The notes under the pieces: model-generated
What the model was told of the DNA's origin: nothing
What the model saw: the letters and a program-made list of their open reading frames with translations, nothing else
Databases searched by the model: none
Translations under genes and position numbers: made by a program
Source of the DNA: Nannobrachium achirus
Lineage: Eukaryota > Chordata > Actinopteri > Myctophiformes > Myctophidae
Reading direction: 5' to 3'
NCBI GenBank assembly: GCA_963921795.1
Contig: OY997641.1
Coordinates: 24,754,533 to 24,818,532, forward strand
Length of the DNA: 64,000 nucleotides
Shown here: positions 13,200 to 26,700 of the stretch, in pieces
How the letters are laid out: each line of letters opens with the position of its first letter
Position numbering within the stretch: the stretch's first letter is position 1

Positions 13200-16100
13200 T
13201 TGTTTTTTTTTTTGTCATTGGTCATGTTTTCAAACTCACTTCGGGTCTGTGTAATCTGTGGGAAGTATGTGTCTCGGTCTTGGTATAGGTTAGGATTCCT
13301 ATTTTGGGCATAGTTGAAATTGTACAGTAGCTAAAATGGCAGTTCTCCAAACTCACAATGTATCTTGTACATCAAGGAGAACAAGATCAGACTATTAAGT
13401 CAAGTATAAAATAATCAAAGATTTGTAATATAGAATAATCTCCCAAGAAAATAATCATTAGTTGTAGCCCTAAGCATGTGTGTGGAGGGTTTTATTTTTG
13501 CCAAATGTATTATTTCCTTTGACACAAGATCCTGAAAAGTCCCTGTGCTGTAGACCAGACCCCTCATTGTATACTTTAAGAAGGCTTATGCATATGGTAT
13601 GATCCCTGTCTCAGAGGGGCACATTAAACTCCGTAACTGATCTTTTCAGCTCCCAGAGGATGCCAGAAACAGCCGAGGACAGCAAAAAACAGCAGAGAGC
13701 ACGACTATATACAGCAAATCAATCAAGAGGTTTCATCTGGGGAATCCTCTTGATTTTTGACCACTGACACTTCTAAACAGCCCCTACCACCCCCCCAGAA
13801 GTCTTATTAAACGTAATCCCAACCTCTGTACTTTTCTTGTAGTGTTGCTAAGAAACAGTCGCCTAATCTCCCGTCTGAGCTCCTCCAAACCCCTGGTGTT
13901 TTAATGGTGAGCTCCTGAGCCATGGAGCAGATTATCTCACCCTTGGTGCCCAGAGATCACCGGAGGCTGGCCTGTCACAGTTATCGCATTGTGATCTGAA
14001 ATAAAACAGCTGGACATAATCGCCTGACCACAATTATTTGAGCTAATTGCAATTTATAATCGTTAGGAAGAATAATTTCCATTCAAAAACAGCTGGATGA
14101 AATAGATGACACAAATGTCATATGTCCATCGTTATTTCCATATCGCTGTCCTGGCTCACATATTATAAACACTTTCAAGCTGGCTTCGCTCTTTTGGGCA
14201 TTTAGGGTGCAAAGAACATTAACACATTTTGAAATGTTCATACATTTTCCAAAATAGCAGATCTACAGTATAAAATGATGAAGTTTATGGCCTGTTTTGT
14301 CCATAATACATGATTTATTTTAATTATTGGTACTGGTTATTTCTTTGCATTTACATTCTTTGTCATAATCTGCCCTGTGCAATTTCGGCTTACAAAATCT
14401 TAAAGGAAAACTGAAATGCATTTATTTGTTGCCAAAAACACAATTAAGCACAATTATTTGCGTGACAATTTATCGTCATCAATGTCCTGATCATGAAAGT
14501 CCTAACTGGACGCAGCGCTCTGCGCCTGCGGGTAACAGGGAGAGGCATGAGGTTGAGAGGTTCAACAGGAGGTGGTTGTGTTTTTTTGTTTTGTTTTTTC
14601 TGTTAAAAAGAATGAAATAAAATCATATGATGACCCCAGAGTCTTCCTCCGGGAAGTGGTGCAGCTGAACAATGCCCTAGGTCTACAGTATGTATAGCTC
14701 TGTCAGCCCATCATTGTTTGTTTGAGCTGCCTGACCCCGAAGGAGGAATGCATTTAGTTAGCTACCTAGGCCATAATGTCCTTATTGTTCATACTAATCA
14801 GTTTTATTGAGTTATCAGTGATGTCCATGCTGGGTTAAGTGAGTGAATAGACCTCATTCATTCATGCCAGTCATTCATTCTCTGCTTGACTGTCTAGGTG
14901 TTGGCTTGGCTGTTGAACAGCTCCAAGCCCTATGGCCACACTAAAGGTTGGCTAATTGTAACCCTGTTACTTAATGCATGCCGACAGTCAAGTGACAATT
15001 GAAAGGAACACGTGCTGAAGCAGGACACACATTAGCCGCAAACCGCAAGCATGATGTCATCGTGCACACCAGCGAGCAGGTCCCACAGTTATTTGCGTAG
15101 CCTATAGTCTATTGTCTTGCTCTGAATGTGAGGTCCCTCCTGTCTCTGTGCCAGACTAAACTGATATTGGATGACCTGGGTCGGGAATGCCGTGGTTTGT
15201 GAACATATTTTAGCTGCTCAAATCTCTGCTGCTGTTATTGCTGTGTTTGTTAAAGGCCACATTTAAAAATGTATTTTATTGTCCATGTTGGACACTGGAC
15301 AATTCAGTCCATTGTGGGAGTCTCTAAACTGGCCATCAAGATCACAGTTAAAAACCAGTACCTTCCTATGTGTTGCCGTGGCTAATTCTGATTCAGGTTC
15401 TCAATGCGAAGCTCCTACAGACTGTGATTTTGACTTATTAGGTTTGTTATCATACTTATGTAATGTGATTCCTGCTTATCAGCCCTGTCACACTGCGTGT
15501 AGTATTAAACTCCACACAGTGTGACAGGGCTGATAAGCACTTCTAGTATATGACTTTTCCTCTGTCACTGTGTGACAGGTGACGGTGCTCCATGGAATAG
15601 CTTTGCGGCAGCTGTCAGATTATACAATTAGGCCCCGGCCCAAATCTTGGCTACAGCCAGAACTGCGTCAGAGGCTAGTGCTACGGGATGGATCCACTCA
15701 TAGTTGGGCATCCTTGAAACCTTTGGGATCACTTTATTAGGCTTGTATTCTCATGTGCCCTTGACAGAGTCCAGATTCACATATTTATACGAGTGCTCGA
15801 TGTCCAGTTCTCCCAGCTGGAGCAGCCGTATGCCGGATTTATTAGCTGTCCGTCTGCCAGAAATGGCAGATATTGTGTACTTGTAGTGCTATTTTTGACT
15901 GATATGAATTTAGCCTGAGTGATTCAGTGACTGTGTTTTTGTGGATTGTTTGAATGTTAATGGTTTTTGGATACAACAGTACATGACAAAAGTTAGTACA
16001 ATCTGTGCAATACCACTTAAATGTCAAATGATTCAAAGTTGTATAATCACAGAGTAATTGCTTGCATCAATCCTATGTTGAAAAGTAAGGTATTTGCTCC

Positions 16101-16978
16101 TATGTAACATAAAAATACTAATAAGTTTAGATTTACTACATTAACAATACAGACCCTACCAGAACTCAACAATAAAAGTCACTAACGCGGTTTATTAGGG
16201 ATATTTTATATTTCTAAAATACTAAATATTTCCACCTATTTTTGATGACATATTCAATCCTCAGCATGAAGGAGACCAATGTTGCTTGCTCTGCCTTTCT
16301 CCTTAAATTACTCCAAAACGTGTTCTGTTGGATTCAAGTCAGGTGACATAGTTGGCCAGGTCATCGCCTATTTGTGTCTTTTGTATCAGTCTCATGCCGG
16401 CCTATTCCTCTTCTGCCAAGCTTGTGGAGACTGGGAGGTCATCTTGTCAACCAGTCTTTTGGCTCCACGGGCATTCCTTGGTACAATCTGTATGTGTCCA
16501 CTCATTTCCATCCCTCTGATTTTACACCACTCCTTGACTCGACTCCACTCCACGCCCTCAGCGAAGGCTTGGAATGTGGCTGGCCATTCCACATACTGCA
16601 CTTTAGGCTGGGAAGTAGGCCTGTTACCCCAAGGACAGGGAGAGAGCAGTGGAACCCTAGATGGATGGGAGAAAGATAGGGCGATCGCCTTATCTGCTCA
16701 CCCCCCAACGCGCCCTGGTCTCTCTGACAGGGAGCCCCTCGCTCATTCTCTCAGAGCGGCATGCGTTCACACACGCAGCTGAGTTGCCAAAACAGCACGC
16801 TGCTGCCGCAACAGGTATTTCTGCTTTTATGAGAACGTGGAGGCCCCGTTAAAAAAAAAAAAAAAAAAAAAAGAGGGAGAGAGGGAGAAAGAAGCTGGTT
16901 TTGAGCTCTCGGTTCCTGGTTGGACAACGTCCGGCTGTTTTATTTCAGATCACAATGCAAAGCAGAAGAGGTGTGGAA
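13200..16978. other. Intergenic DNA upstream of arhgdia; no gene seen
   Basis: No coding exon could be supported. The stretch 13600-14200 is less repeat-like, with plain mixed sequence such as AATTATTTGAGCTAATTGCAA at 14032-14052, and might hold conserved non-coding sequence or a 5' leader exon of arhgdia; this cannot be decided without comparison. A frame at 16279-16782 (167 codons) shows no domain. Poly-A lies at 16850-16872. Confidence 0.45.
15474..15538. repeat. Perfect 22-bp-arm hairpin, 65 nt overall
   Basis: GCTTATCAGCCCTGTCACAC (arm from 15474) is perfectly inverted at 15517-15538, with a 21-nt loop in which GTGT/ACAC can also pair. It is of pre-miRNA-like size, but the stem is perfectly matched and no known miRNA is recognised. 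A small palindromic MITE is equally possible. Confidence 0.8.
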
Positions 16979-17242
16979 TAGGGATGGGACAATATGAACA
17001 TGTCCTATCCCGATTATTGTGACAAAATAAATCGCGATTTATGATATTATCACGCTAATCAAAATCCATTATCATGGGGCGGAACATTTGCCAAAAAACA
17101 GCAGATCTACAAGTAGATCGGCCATTTTTTGGCAAAGACATTTGATAGAGATTGAAAAAAGACTGTATCAAGTACATATTATAAGTACCTTTCACCAATA
17201 CTATAGAGGGTTTAAGTGGTATCGCATATCGTCCCATCCCTG
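16979..17242. mobile_element. hAT-like MITE family B, copy 1, with 8-bp target duplication
   Basis: The left end TAGGGATGGGAC and right end GTCCCATCCCTG form terminal inverted repeats. The 8-bp direct repeat GTGTGGAA at 16971-16978 and 17243-17250 is an exact target-site duplication of the length hAT transposases make. The 264-bp interior is homologous, in the opposite orientation, to the element at 19956-20346 and holds a hairpin at 17088-17136. It is non-autonomous. Confidence 0.9.
17088..17136. repeat. Window-wide hairpin family, short copy
   Basis: TTTGCCAAAAAACAGCAGATCTAC faces its inverse AGTAGATCGG-CCATTTTTTGGCAAA, so only the outer part of the family core remains. The outer flank TTTGCCAA/TTGGCAAA is palindromic and specific to this element family. 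Confidence 0.8.
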
Positions 17243-17250
17243 GTGTGGAA

Positions 17251-18616
<1,366 letters not shown>

Positions 18617-18798
18617 ATACTCTATTTCCATTATTTCCACATCATTGCACATGCTCTTTTAACCACTTAAACCAGGCATCCCTATTTTGGGCAATTAGGA
18701 CACTTTTTTTCCCCCTATGCATTTACAAAACAATTTATGTTGTGAGCTGAACTTGTAGGTGGGTTATTCTTGAAAAAAAGGGAAAGTATTAATTAAGT

Positions 18799-18941
18799 AT
18801 CCACAACTTTCCAACATCCCATCGTGCATTGCGCAGAAGTTGCACGGAGCTTCCTGCGCCGCAGCCGAGTGTGATCTACAAGCTCACAACGGTTGCATCT
18901 GCGACGCGACGCTCCGCGACGTGAGCTTGTATGTCTGCTGT
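18799..18941 (-). repeat. Hairpin family, long form with GCACGATGGGATGTTGG arm
   Basis: The core GATCTACAAGCTCACAACG at 18873 is mirrored by CGTGAGCTTGTATGTCTGC at 18918-18938. On the - strand the left part reads GCAATGCACGATGGGATG-TTGGAAAG-TTGTGGATAC. The same extension is found on the + strand at 23380-23432 and 44535-44575, which defines a longer sub-family. Confidence 0.75.
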
Positions 18942-19503
18942 TTAGTAAATGTTTGCAGAAACGGGTGGATATGGCCTGTTTTGGCATTATGGAACGTCAC
19001 TTCGTGGCCGGGTTTGGGCGTCCGGTGGCAGCGTATGTGTTAAAGAAAAACACATTATTTGATAACTTTTCATCGTGCCCCTACGGTCGCCACTCGCCGT
19101 TATGGTGTTTCACTTGTTTATAATAGCCGGTGTCTTACACAGCATTGTGTCTTAATTATATTTATGAGAAAGGGACCGCTTCATCAGGGGTTGACACTAA
19201 GGTTCCAGAGGCACTTGCCCGTCGGGACCCACAGCTTCATAACCACTCCGTCAACCCCTCCATATCTCTGGGATGGCGAGAGGAAGACTGATGGGGCTTT
19301 AATGCGGCCCCTGCTCAGCATCAAGCCTCCCTCTGTGCTAATCGCTGGTGACTGCTAATGCACCGCAGCCGGGGAGCAGAGAGCCATTAGCGCTGCTGGT
19401 TTCCTGTCGGCCCCACAAGCCGAGGATGGGCCTGGCGATCGGTGGCCCGGGAGAAATGAGCGGCAATGCAGAAGGATCTCCGCCATGGTTCACCTCTACA
19501 GTT

Positions 19504-19855
19504 CAGGGTTCCCCAATAGGCGGCCCGCGGGCCATTTGCGGCCCGCGGGGGGCTACTGTCTGGCCCACACCAACCTCAGTAATAATGGTGGTATAAGAGC
19601 AGCAACAACACTAGTATATCGTCGTTGTCGGGTGGAAATCTCGTATCTCCAAATTTGTACGTTCTTTCGCAAATCATACAAGGCCGTCACACAAAAGTAG
19701 TGAAAACAGCAGATCTACAAGCACACAACGCCTCGCACCGCGAGGCGTTGTGTGCTTGTAGATGTGCCCGCCGTCGCCCCCTGCAAGGTTGTGGCCCTCG
19801 GCTTGGTACCCTAGACATAATTCGGCCCTTAGGGAAAACTAATTGGGGAACCCTG
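19504..19855. mobile_element. hAT-like MITE with CAGGGTTCCCCAAT ends
   Basis: Terminal inverted repeats CAGGGTTCCCCAAT (19504) and ATTGGGGAACCCTG (ending 19855). The sub-terminal GGCGGCCCGCGGGCC/GGCCCGCGGGG is typical of a widespread vertebrate hAT MITE type. It contains a complete hairpin-family copy at 19708-19767. Target duplication is not clear. 352 bp, non-coding. Confidence 0.85.
19708..19767. repeat. Hairpin family, nearly perfect copy
   Basis: GCAGATCTACAAGCACACAA-CGCCTCG, a 5-nt loop, then the exact inverse of most of it. The stem is about 27 bp with one mismatch. It lies inside the hAT-like element 19504-19855. Confidence 0.92.
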
Positions 19856-19955
19856 GTTCACAGCATGCATAGCTGTCCCATCTTCTGTCTGGCTGACCAG
19901 CTCTCTATCTCTCTCAGCCATGGTCTCGTTGTAGCCTGAGATTTTGTGTGTGTGT

Positions 19956-20346
19956 TAGGGATGGGACGATAAGCGATATTATCTTTATCTTGATAAAAAT
20001 AAACACTCACAATAATCGTATCGTGGAGATTTAATTTATCGTGATATCGTCCTCCCGTCATGCACTGGGATCAATTCACCTTTTATTCGCCGAGCTGCAT
20101 ATCCGGTACCACTTAAACCCTCTATAATTGGTAAAAGGTACTTATAATATACGTCCTTGATACAGTCTTTTTTTCATTCTCTATGAAATGTCTTTGCCAA
20201 AGAATTGCAGATCTACAAGCCGATCTATTTTTTTATTTTTTGTTCCGCCCCAGGATAATGGATTTTGATTATCGCAATAATATCGCGAATCGCGATTTCT
20301 TTGGTCACAATAAACGTAATATGAAATCTCCCATGTCCCATCCCTA
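19956..20346. mobile_element. hAT-like MITE family B, copy 2, with 8-bp target duplication
   Basis: Ends TAGGGATGGGACGATA and CCATGTCCCATCCCTA are flanked by GTGTGTGT at 19948-19955 and 20347-20354, though a GT-rich target makes that duplication less decisive. Its right half is the reverse complement of 16979-17242, including the internal hairpin position (20196-20240). 391 bp, no transposase. Confidence 0.87.
20196..20240. repeat. Hairpin family remnant in hAT family B copy 2
   Basis: TTTGCCAAAGAATTGCAGATCTACAAGCCGATCTATTTTT-like sequence (short arm pair GATCTACAAG/CCGATCTA) at the position equivalent to 17088-17136. Confidence 0.6.
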
Positions 20347-20640
20347 GTGTGTGTGTCACGCTCTCACTCACACACACACACTCTCACACTCTCTCTGTGT
20401 GTGTACACACCAATACACATGGTATTGGTGTACACAGAGGCGTTGACAGCCAGAGCCCTGGCCTGGGTCAAAGCTCACTGAGGTCACCCTCTGGATAAAG
20501 AAGTAAATCCACAGTAATCATGCTGCGGAGTGCAGAGGCGTCGCTGACACGCCACATGGAAACAGCTTTCATTACAGCTCACTAGTCTCACCATAATTGG
20601 ATGTGGCCTTTCTGCGCAGACCTCCGACCAACAACTCCCG

Positions 20641-20720
20641 TTGTTCACTTTCTCTTCTTTTTTTCTCCTCTCTCGTTCTCTCTGTCCCCCATCTTCCTCC
20701 TCCTCATTCTGCTCTTCTAG
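20641..20720 (+). promoter_or_regulatory. arhgdia: 3' splice site of the arhgdia 5' leader intron
   Basis: An almost unbroken pyrimidine tract (about 20641-20715) ends in CTTCTAG at 20714-20720, ten bases before the arhgdia ATG. This is a strong acceptor and implies that transcription starts in an upstream, unidentified non-coding exon. Confidence 0.75.
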
Positions 20721-20730
20721 AGTCTAGACG

Positions 20731-23700
20731 ATGGCTGATGAGCCGGATCCCACACCAGAGCAGCTGGCAGCCATCGCAGCGGCCAATGACGACGGCGACA
20801 GCGGGATCAACTACAAAGCGCCCGCCCAGAAGAGCTTACAGGAGATCCAGGAGCTGGACAAAGAAGACGAGAGCCTCCAGAAGTACAAGGAAGCTCTGCT
20901 GGGAAAAGTAGACGTCTGCAAAGGTGTGTGTGGTTTGGATTTTTTTACACGCTCACACACACTTTAATTTTTATGGCATGGCCGTGGGCCAGTCCATACT
21001 GCTAAGTGCAAATAACAAGAGAGCCATGATATCTCTCTTAATACCTGATGAAGTGGAAGTGAAACTTTGTGATGTTGAGTAGTTGTTATTAACTACATAA
21101 CTTAATGTTATTGTCAATGTAACATGGAAACTTCATGTCCAAATGCTTTCAGGACTCAAATTCAAAAATGGCAAAAGTAACTGATCGACAAGCTCAAAAC
21201 ACTTCACGCTGTGTTTCAAGCTTTCAGATCTGCTTCTTTTGATACTGTTTTGCTGTAGACTACAGCATCACATCATACTACAGTCAGTAGTATGATCGAG
21301 TAGGGCATTAATTACTTGCGCCAGCAGAGCGTGCAAGTGCTGCGACTGTGTTTGTTTAAGCCCGTAGGCCAATCAGGGACCAGTATTTCTGGCAACCTAA
21401 TCATTAACAGCCAATGAGGGACCAGCATTCCTGGTGATGCCAATGGAGATGCCACCTCATGGCGCCGTCTGCTGGCACCTCGACAGAGTGCAGTTCTAGT
21501 TTAGACTTTTAGGCTTTGTAAATATGGCAAATAAACAACTTAAATATTACTATTACTGAAATACACAAAGAAATGACTGATACCAATAATGATACCTGAT
21601 CATTATTGGTACCAATAATCCAAATAAATAATGTACTACATAGTACATGTTCATGTCAGAACATCGTCCATAATGATGGAAATGCAATATTTCTGTTGAA
21701 CGTTAAGTTAAATGGCCTCGCTTCAAAATAACTGCGATTCGCCCAGATAATTGCAATCAGGTGATTATTATATAATAATTGTGACTGTGGGCACTAAAGA
21801 AGAAGAAAAAACAGGTCACGCCATGGTCTGGGTTCCTCTCAGAGCTGCGCTGTCAGCAGCTGTGAGTGACAGGTTGATGATTTCCAGCATGGATCTTTAG
21901 ACTTGTTGTGAAGCCCACGGCCCTGCAGTCACATTTATATCGCGGTTGTCGGCCAGAGAAACCTCCCATCTCCATATTCTAACTCAGTGTTTCTTTCTTC
22001 CCAAAGTTAAGAGTCTATTTGATCAAACTACAGCACTGGTTTCCAAACACTGGTAGGGAGTAGGGACCCATTTGTGGGTCGCGGACACACTTTTATGGGT
22101 CCCTTTTTATTTTTTTGTTTTCTACATTTGTTCTTATTTTCCAGTAATTTCATTTATAAATAAAAAAATCTAAGATATTCCATAAAAAAAATAAAGGTTT
22201 AAGAAGTGTTAAAAATAGCCGATCGACAAGCTCTCAATGTGACACGTCTTGGCAAATGTCTTCATTTCTCTTTTGGGTCACGGGCTGCAAGGTTTGGGAA
22301 CCACTGTACTACAGTGTCACTCAAAAGTAGCTTGGATCAGTAACTTTTGCCATTTTATTTTATTTGAGTAACAGTTTTGGACATATGAGGTTTCCACCCG
22401 ACAGACAATGTTTATACTGAATCTCTCCTTGCTGACAGTTCAGAGCAGCGAAGGATCAACAGAGACTGTTTACCCTGAGGATCCTTTGCACCATTAGTGA
22501 CCTGAATATTTGACTCTTTTTACTGACCAATACAAGCTTCAGGTCATGACTGGTTACCCGCCCAAGCATGCAGCATGTTCACCATTAAACAAGGAATGTG
22601 TTTTGTTCCACTCACAGCGCATACGCGACCAAGGAGAGTTTTATTAGAAGTGAAGGTGTTGGTGCAGAACAGCACGGAGTGTGTTGTTCAAATTAGGATC
22701 AGGGAACCGGCTTTAGTACCGTTCATTGTGGAAGCAGCCACTGTGCAATATGTATGGTTAATAAATGACTTTGAGAGGAAGAGCTAGAGATTTTTTGAAC
22801 GTCAAAGAGGAACTTAATACAGTTTTCCCTCATGAACTGACGTGGATTCTTAAAGATGTTCTACTTTGTTCCTGTGTAGTGGACCCCACCGCACCTAATG
22901 TCAAGGTGACGCGGCTGACCTTGATGTGTGAGACGGCACCAGGACCTCTGACCCTCGACCTAGAGGGTAAGTAGTAGTCAGTGGTGTAAAGCAATTTTTA
23001 GTACGTTAATTGAGTATTTCCATTCTATATTTTGAAGTATTTCCTACTGGACTAGACATCTTTGAGGCAAATATAGTACTTTTTACTCTTACAATTATTT
23101 TATCTTTAGCCAAATTGTAGATTTAGATTGGTAATACAACGCATGCAGTACATTTACAAAGGCCTATTTTATACTTCAGCTATTTGAAAATGCAGACGAG
23201 CTCACAACGCAACATGTCGTGAGCTTGTAGATCTGCTATTTTCCTAAATAGAAAAAATCCCCAGCAAAAGTAGTTAATGTAGAATCATAATAATTTTAAC
23301 CACTATTCATTTACACGTTGGCTATTCAAAAATAGCTGATGTACAAGCTTGCAGCGCGTCACTTCATGATGCACGCCTTCTGCGCACGCCTTCTGTGCAC
23401 TGCACGATGTGATGTTGGAAACCTGTGGATACAGTATAGCTCTCCACTCTGAGCACATTGAATGGCTGTAGAACAAGGCTTTATTTTTGGTGTAAAGAGA
23501 CCATGGGGTAATTTGGCTCCTGTAATATTTTCCATGCGAACACACAGGAGTGAAAGCGAGGGAGAGGGCTGGAAGGGTACTTATTTTGTCTTGTGCAAGC
23601 AGGCATACGAGAGCAGTGGTTCTCAACCTGTAAGTCAGGACCCCCAGGGGGGTCCCCAAATTATTTGGGGGGGTCCCCAGATGATTAACTTAATGTGCAA

Positions 23701-26700
23701 CATTGTTTTCTCACTCAACAGTAAACAAACCAACATAAAGTTTAAGTGTATAGAGGGTATCTGCACATTTCTAAAGTGACAATTTAAGGACTTTTTAATA
23801 TCTCTAAAATGACTATTATATGACTATAATGATGATTAAACATTGGCCAAATTGTCTAATATTAGAGGCAGAAATTGTGAAAATAGCCGAATACATGCTT
23901 ACAACGCCTCGCAACGTGAGATCTGCTATTTCACAATAGAACTGTGTTATACAAAATATAATGCCTCAACTCTTAGTGCTCGTCGGGGCGTGGTGGTCCC
24001 CAGTTATAATATGATTATTTTGGGGGTCACGGCCTGAAAAGGTTGAGAACCACTGTACTAGAGGAGGGATGGAAATTATCAGCAATAATCGTTCTCCTCC
24101 AAACGTAACAGGAGTTGTTCATTAGCCTGCCAATTAGTACTGACACTGATGACTGTTTAAGTTTGTTATGGAGACGTTTGCTTGATGAGGCTGCCTTGCC
24201 TTCCTACTATGGCCCACGCACCAGACTACAAGGGAGGAAGGAGAAACTAGGCCAGATAGACACTGTGCCACCTAGTGGCCAGATCTGGTAACAACCCATC
24301 CAGTTTTCCAAAATGTTAAACTGCTCCATCTTCTAGTATCTCTCTTCACACAAGGGATGGCTGAACAATAGCAGGACCCATTCATAACTCTGCCCCAATT
24401 GCATCATCATCCATCCAGGCTTATCTTGTTTATTTTTATTTTCTGTTTATGCCATTTTGTCATATTGTTTACGCTTAAACTCCCCAGTTTAAGCCGCTAC
24501 TCACCAGTTAAGAGTGGGGTGGCTCAGAGTAGATGACAGAGTACAGCAACTTGCAATGGGCCTGGTGTACAAGATACACTACACCACTATGATACCCAAG
24601 TACCTGTCAAAATACTTTATAAACATTAAGGATGTCCATAATTACAACACCAGAGGCAGCGCTACAGATCACTTCCAACCCAGAGTCAAAACCAACAAAG
24701 GGTCAAACTCGTTTTTCTGCTATACCACCAAAATGTGGAAAGCCTTACCGAAGGCCATAAAGGATCACTAGCATTCTTTAAAATTGCCCTGAAAAACCAC
24801 TTACAGGCAGCAGCCGTTCGCAACTGGTAAAAAAAAACTAACCTAGCCCAACCCTCCCCTCCCCTGCCCCTCCTTTGTATATACTTACTGTTTGTTTAGA
24901 CTTACTGTTTTCTTTTTTGTTCTCTCATTTTTTTCTTTACATATCTACTGCATAGTACTGTGTTCTATTCGTCTGTCATTCAATGTTATATGAGATACTT
25001 TAATGGTTTCCTGTGGAAATAAGCTTAGTCTTTTCATGGATCTCCTTTTAGTAGACCGTGTACCAGTGAACTGTACCGTCATGAAACTGTACCTTTTCCT
25101 ATGCAAACTTCTAATAAAGTCTTCAATCAATCAATTCAATCAATAAGGTCCTTTCAGAGTAGCCTAGTAAACTGACTCCTCCCATCTTCAGTTCGAATAT
25201 GTGCTGGAGGCCAGTCTCTCCTGCTCGCATTCGAATGAAGGCAGGAAGAGAGACTGGTTTACGAGGCTACTTTCAGAGTACAGTCTGCGGTGATAAGTCA
25301 TCAACGCGGTGTATTTTTCTAGCTATCGCCGAGGCTTTGTAATACATTTTTAGGTGATAGCTAGAAAACTACACTGCGACTGTACTCTGATTGGGCCTTC
25401 AGTCTCCCGAGAAGGGGGGAGGGGGGAGTATGTGAGACTCAACAATACAAACATAACGGTAACAGCCAGGCTTTAACCACTTAAACCCCAGGATCCATAT
25501 TCTGAGGGAAAACCTTCACAGAAACTAGCAGATCTACCAGCTTACAACGCTGTCGCTTGCCAACGCGTTTTAAGCTGGTAGGTTTGCTATCTGTGAAGAT
25601 ATTTAATGTGGAATGAAAATAGAAAAGACAATAGTACAGAGCCCTGAGGAAGCTGCGAGGCGTTGTGAGCTTGTAGATGGACTATTTTTGGCAAAGAGGT
25701 TTGGTGTAGAGGGGAAAAAGAGCAGACTAAGTACAGAGTGATAGGTCAAGTTTATTAAGTATTGACGGTGGAAATATCTGGAAACACACATTTACATGAA
25801 CCCAAAATACACTGATGATTGTGCTGTCAAACGATGAAACTATATGGTATCTATGGGTTGTGGGGGTCCCTGCTTCATCTCTCTCTCGACTAAGGGGTCC
25901 TTGGCCTGAAAACTTTGAAGACCCGTTGTTGTCAAGATAGATCCATCACTTAGTCTGTTTCTTCCCTCTTTTGCTCTGCTCTGTCAGGGGACCTGGAGTC
26001 TTACAAGAAGCAGTCATTTGTGCTGAAGGAAGGAGTCGAGTACAGGATCAAAATCAGCTTCAAGGTGAGGCGCTTGCATGTGCATGTGGGTACATTACGT
26101 AACCAAATGGATCCTTACCGGTCCACATTGGGTTACATTGGGTACCGTCTCAGTTACAGTACAAATGGATACATTTGAACAAGCACACAGATTTATTTTT
26201 ACTATTTTTGCTGTGTATATGCTTGTTCCAACCGCCCTTCTGTTTCTCTTGCAGGTCAACAGAGATATCGTGTCGGGCCTAAAGTACGTCCAGCAGACAT
26301 TCAGGAAAGGAATGAAACGTAAGTAGCTCCGCATCTTCCATGCATTCTTTCTGTCCACACTTATCCACAACTTATCATAATGAATAAAACAGTATGTTAA
26401 AACAATCTGTATGGTTGAGTAGGTAACTAGCAGTGGTGGAAAGTAACATTTGCAACTTTTACTCCCCTACGTTTATTTTGAAACCTTAGTTACTTTGTAC
26501 ATTTTGATTATTATTACAAAACATCCATTAGCCACTTCAGCCCCATATACATTTTGGTCATTTGAAAATAGACGGTTTTCCAAGCTCACAATGCGTCGCA
26601 TTGTGAGCTTGTATCTGTTTTCAAAAGATGTTTATGCATTTTAAAACTTGAAATGGGACATTTTGCATAATGAGAACTTTTACTTCTGGTACTTTTGATT

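Larger units (their letters stand above)
25478..25926. mobile_element. hAT-like MITE family D, truncated copy
   Basis: Collinear with 59560-59952: hairpin copy, then GGCAAAGAGGTTTGGTGTAG, AAAAAGAGCAGACTAAGTAC, GATAGGTCAAG, and the right end CTGCTTCATCTCTCTCTC ... GGTCCTTGGCCTGAAAAC. The left terminal repeat is missing. It lies in arhgdia intron 2. Confidence 0.75.

Noticed and set aside
16279..16782. 167-codon + strand frame
   Set aside because: No recognisable protein. The sequence GTTGGATTCAAGTCAGGTGAC looks like a decayed interspersed repeat, but I could not assign it.
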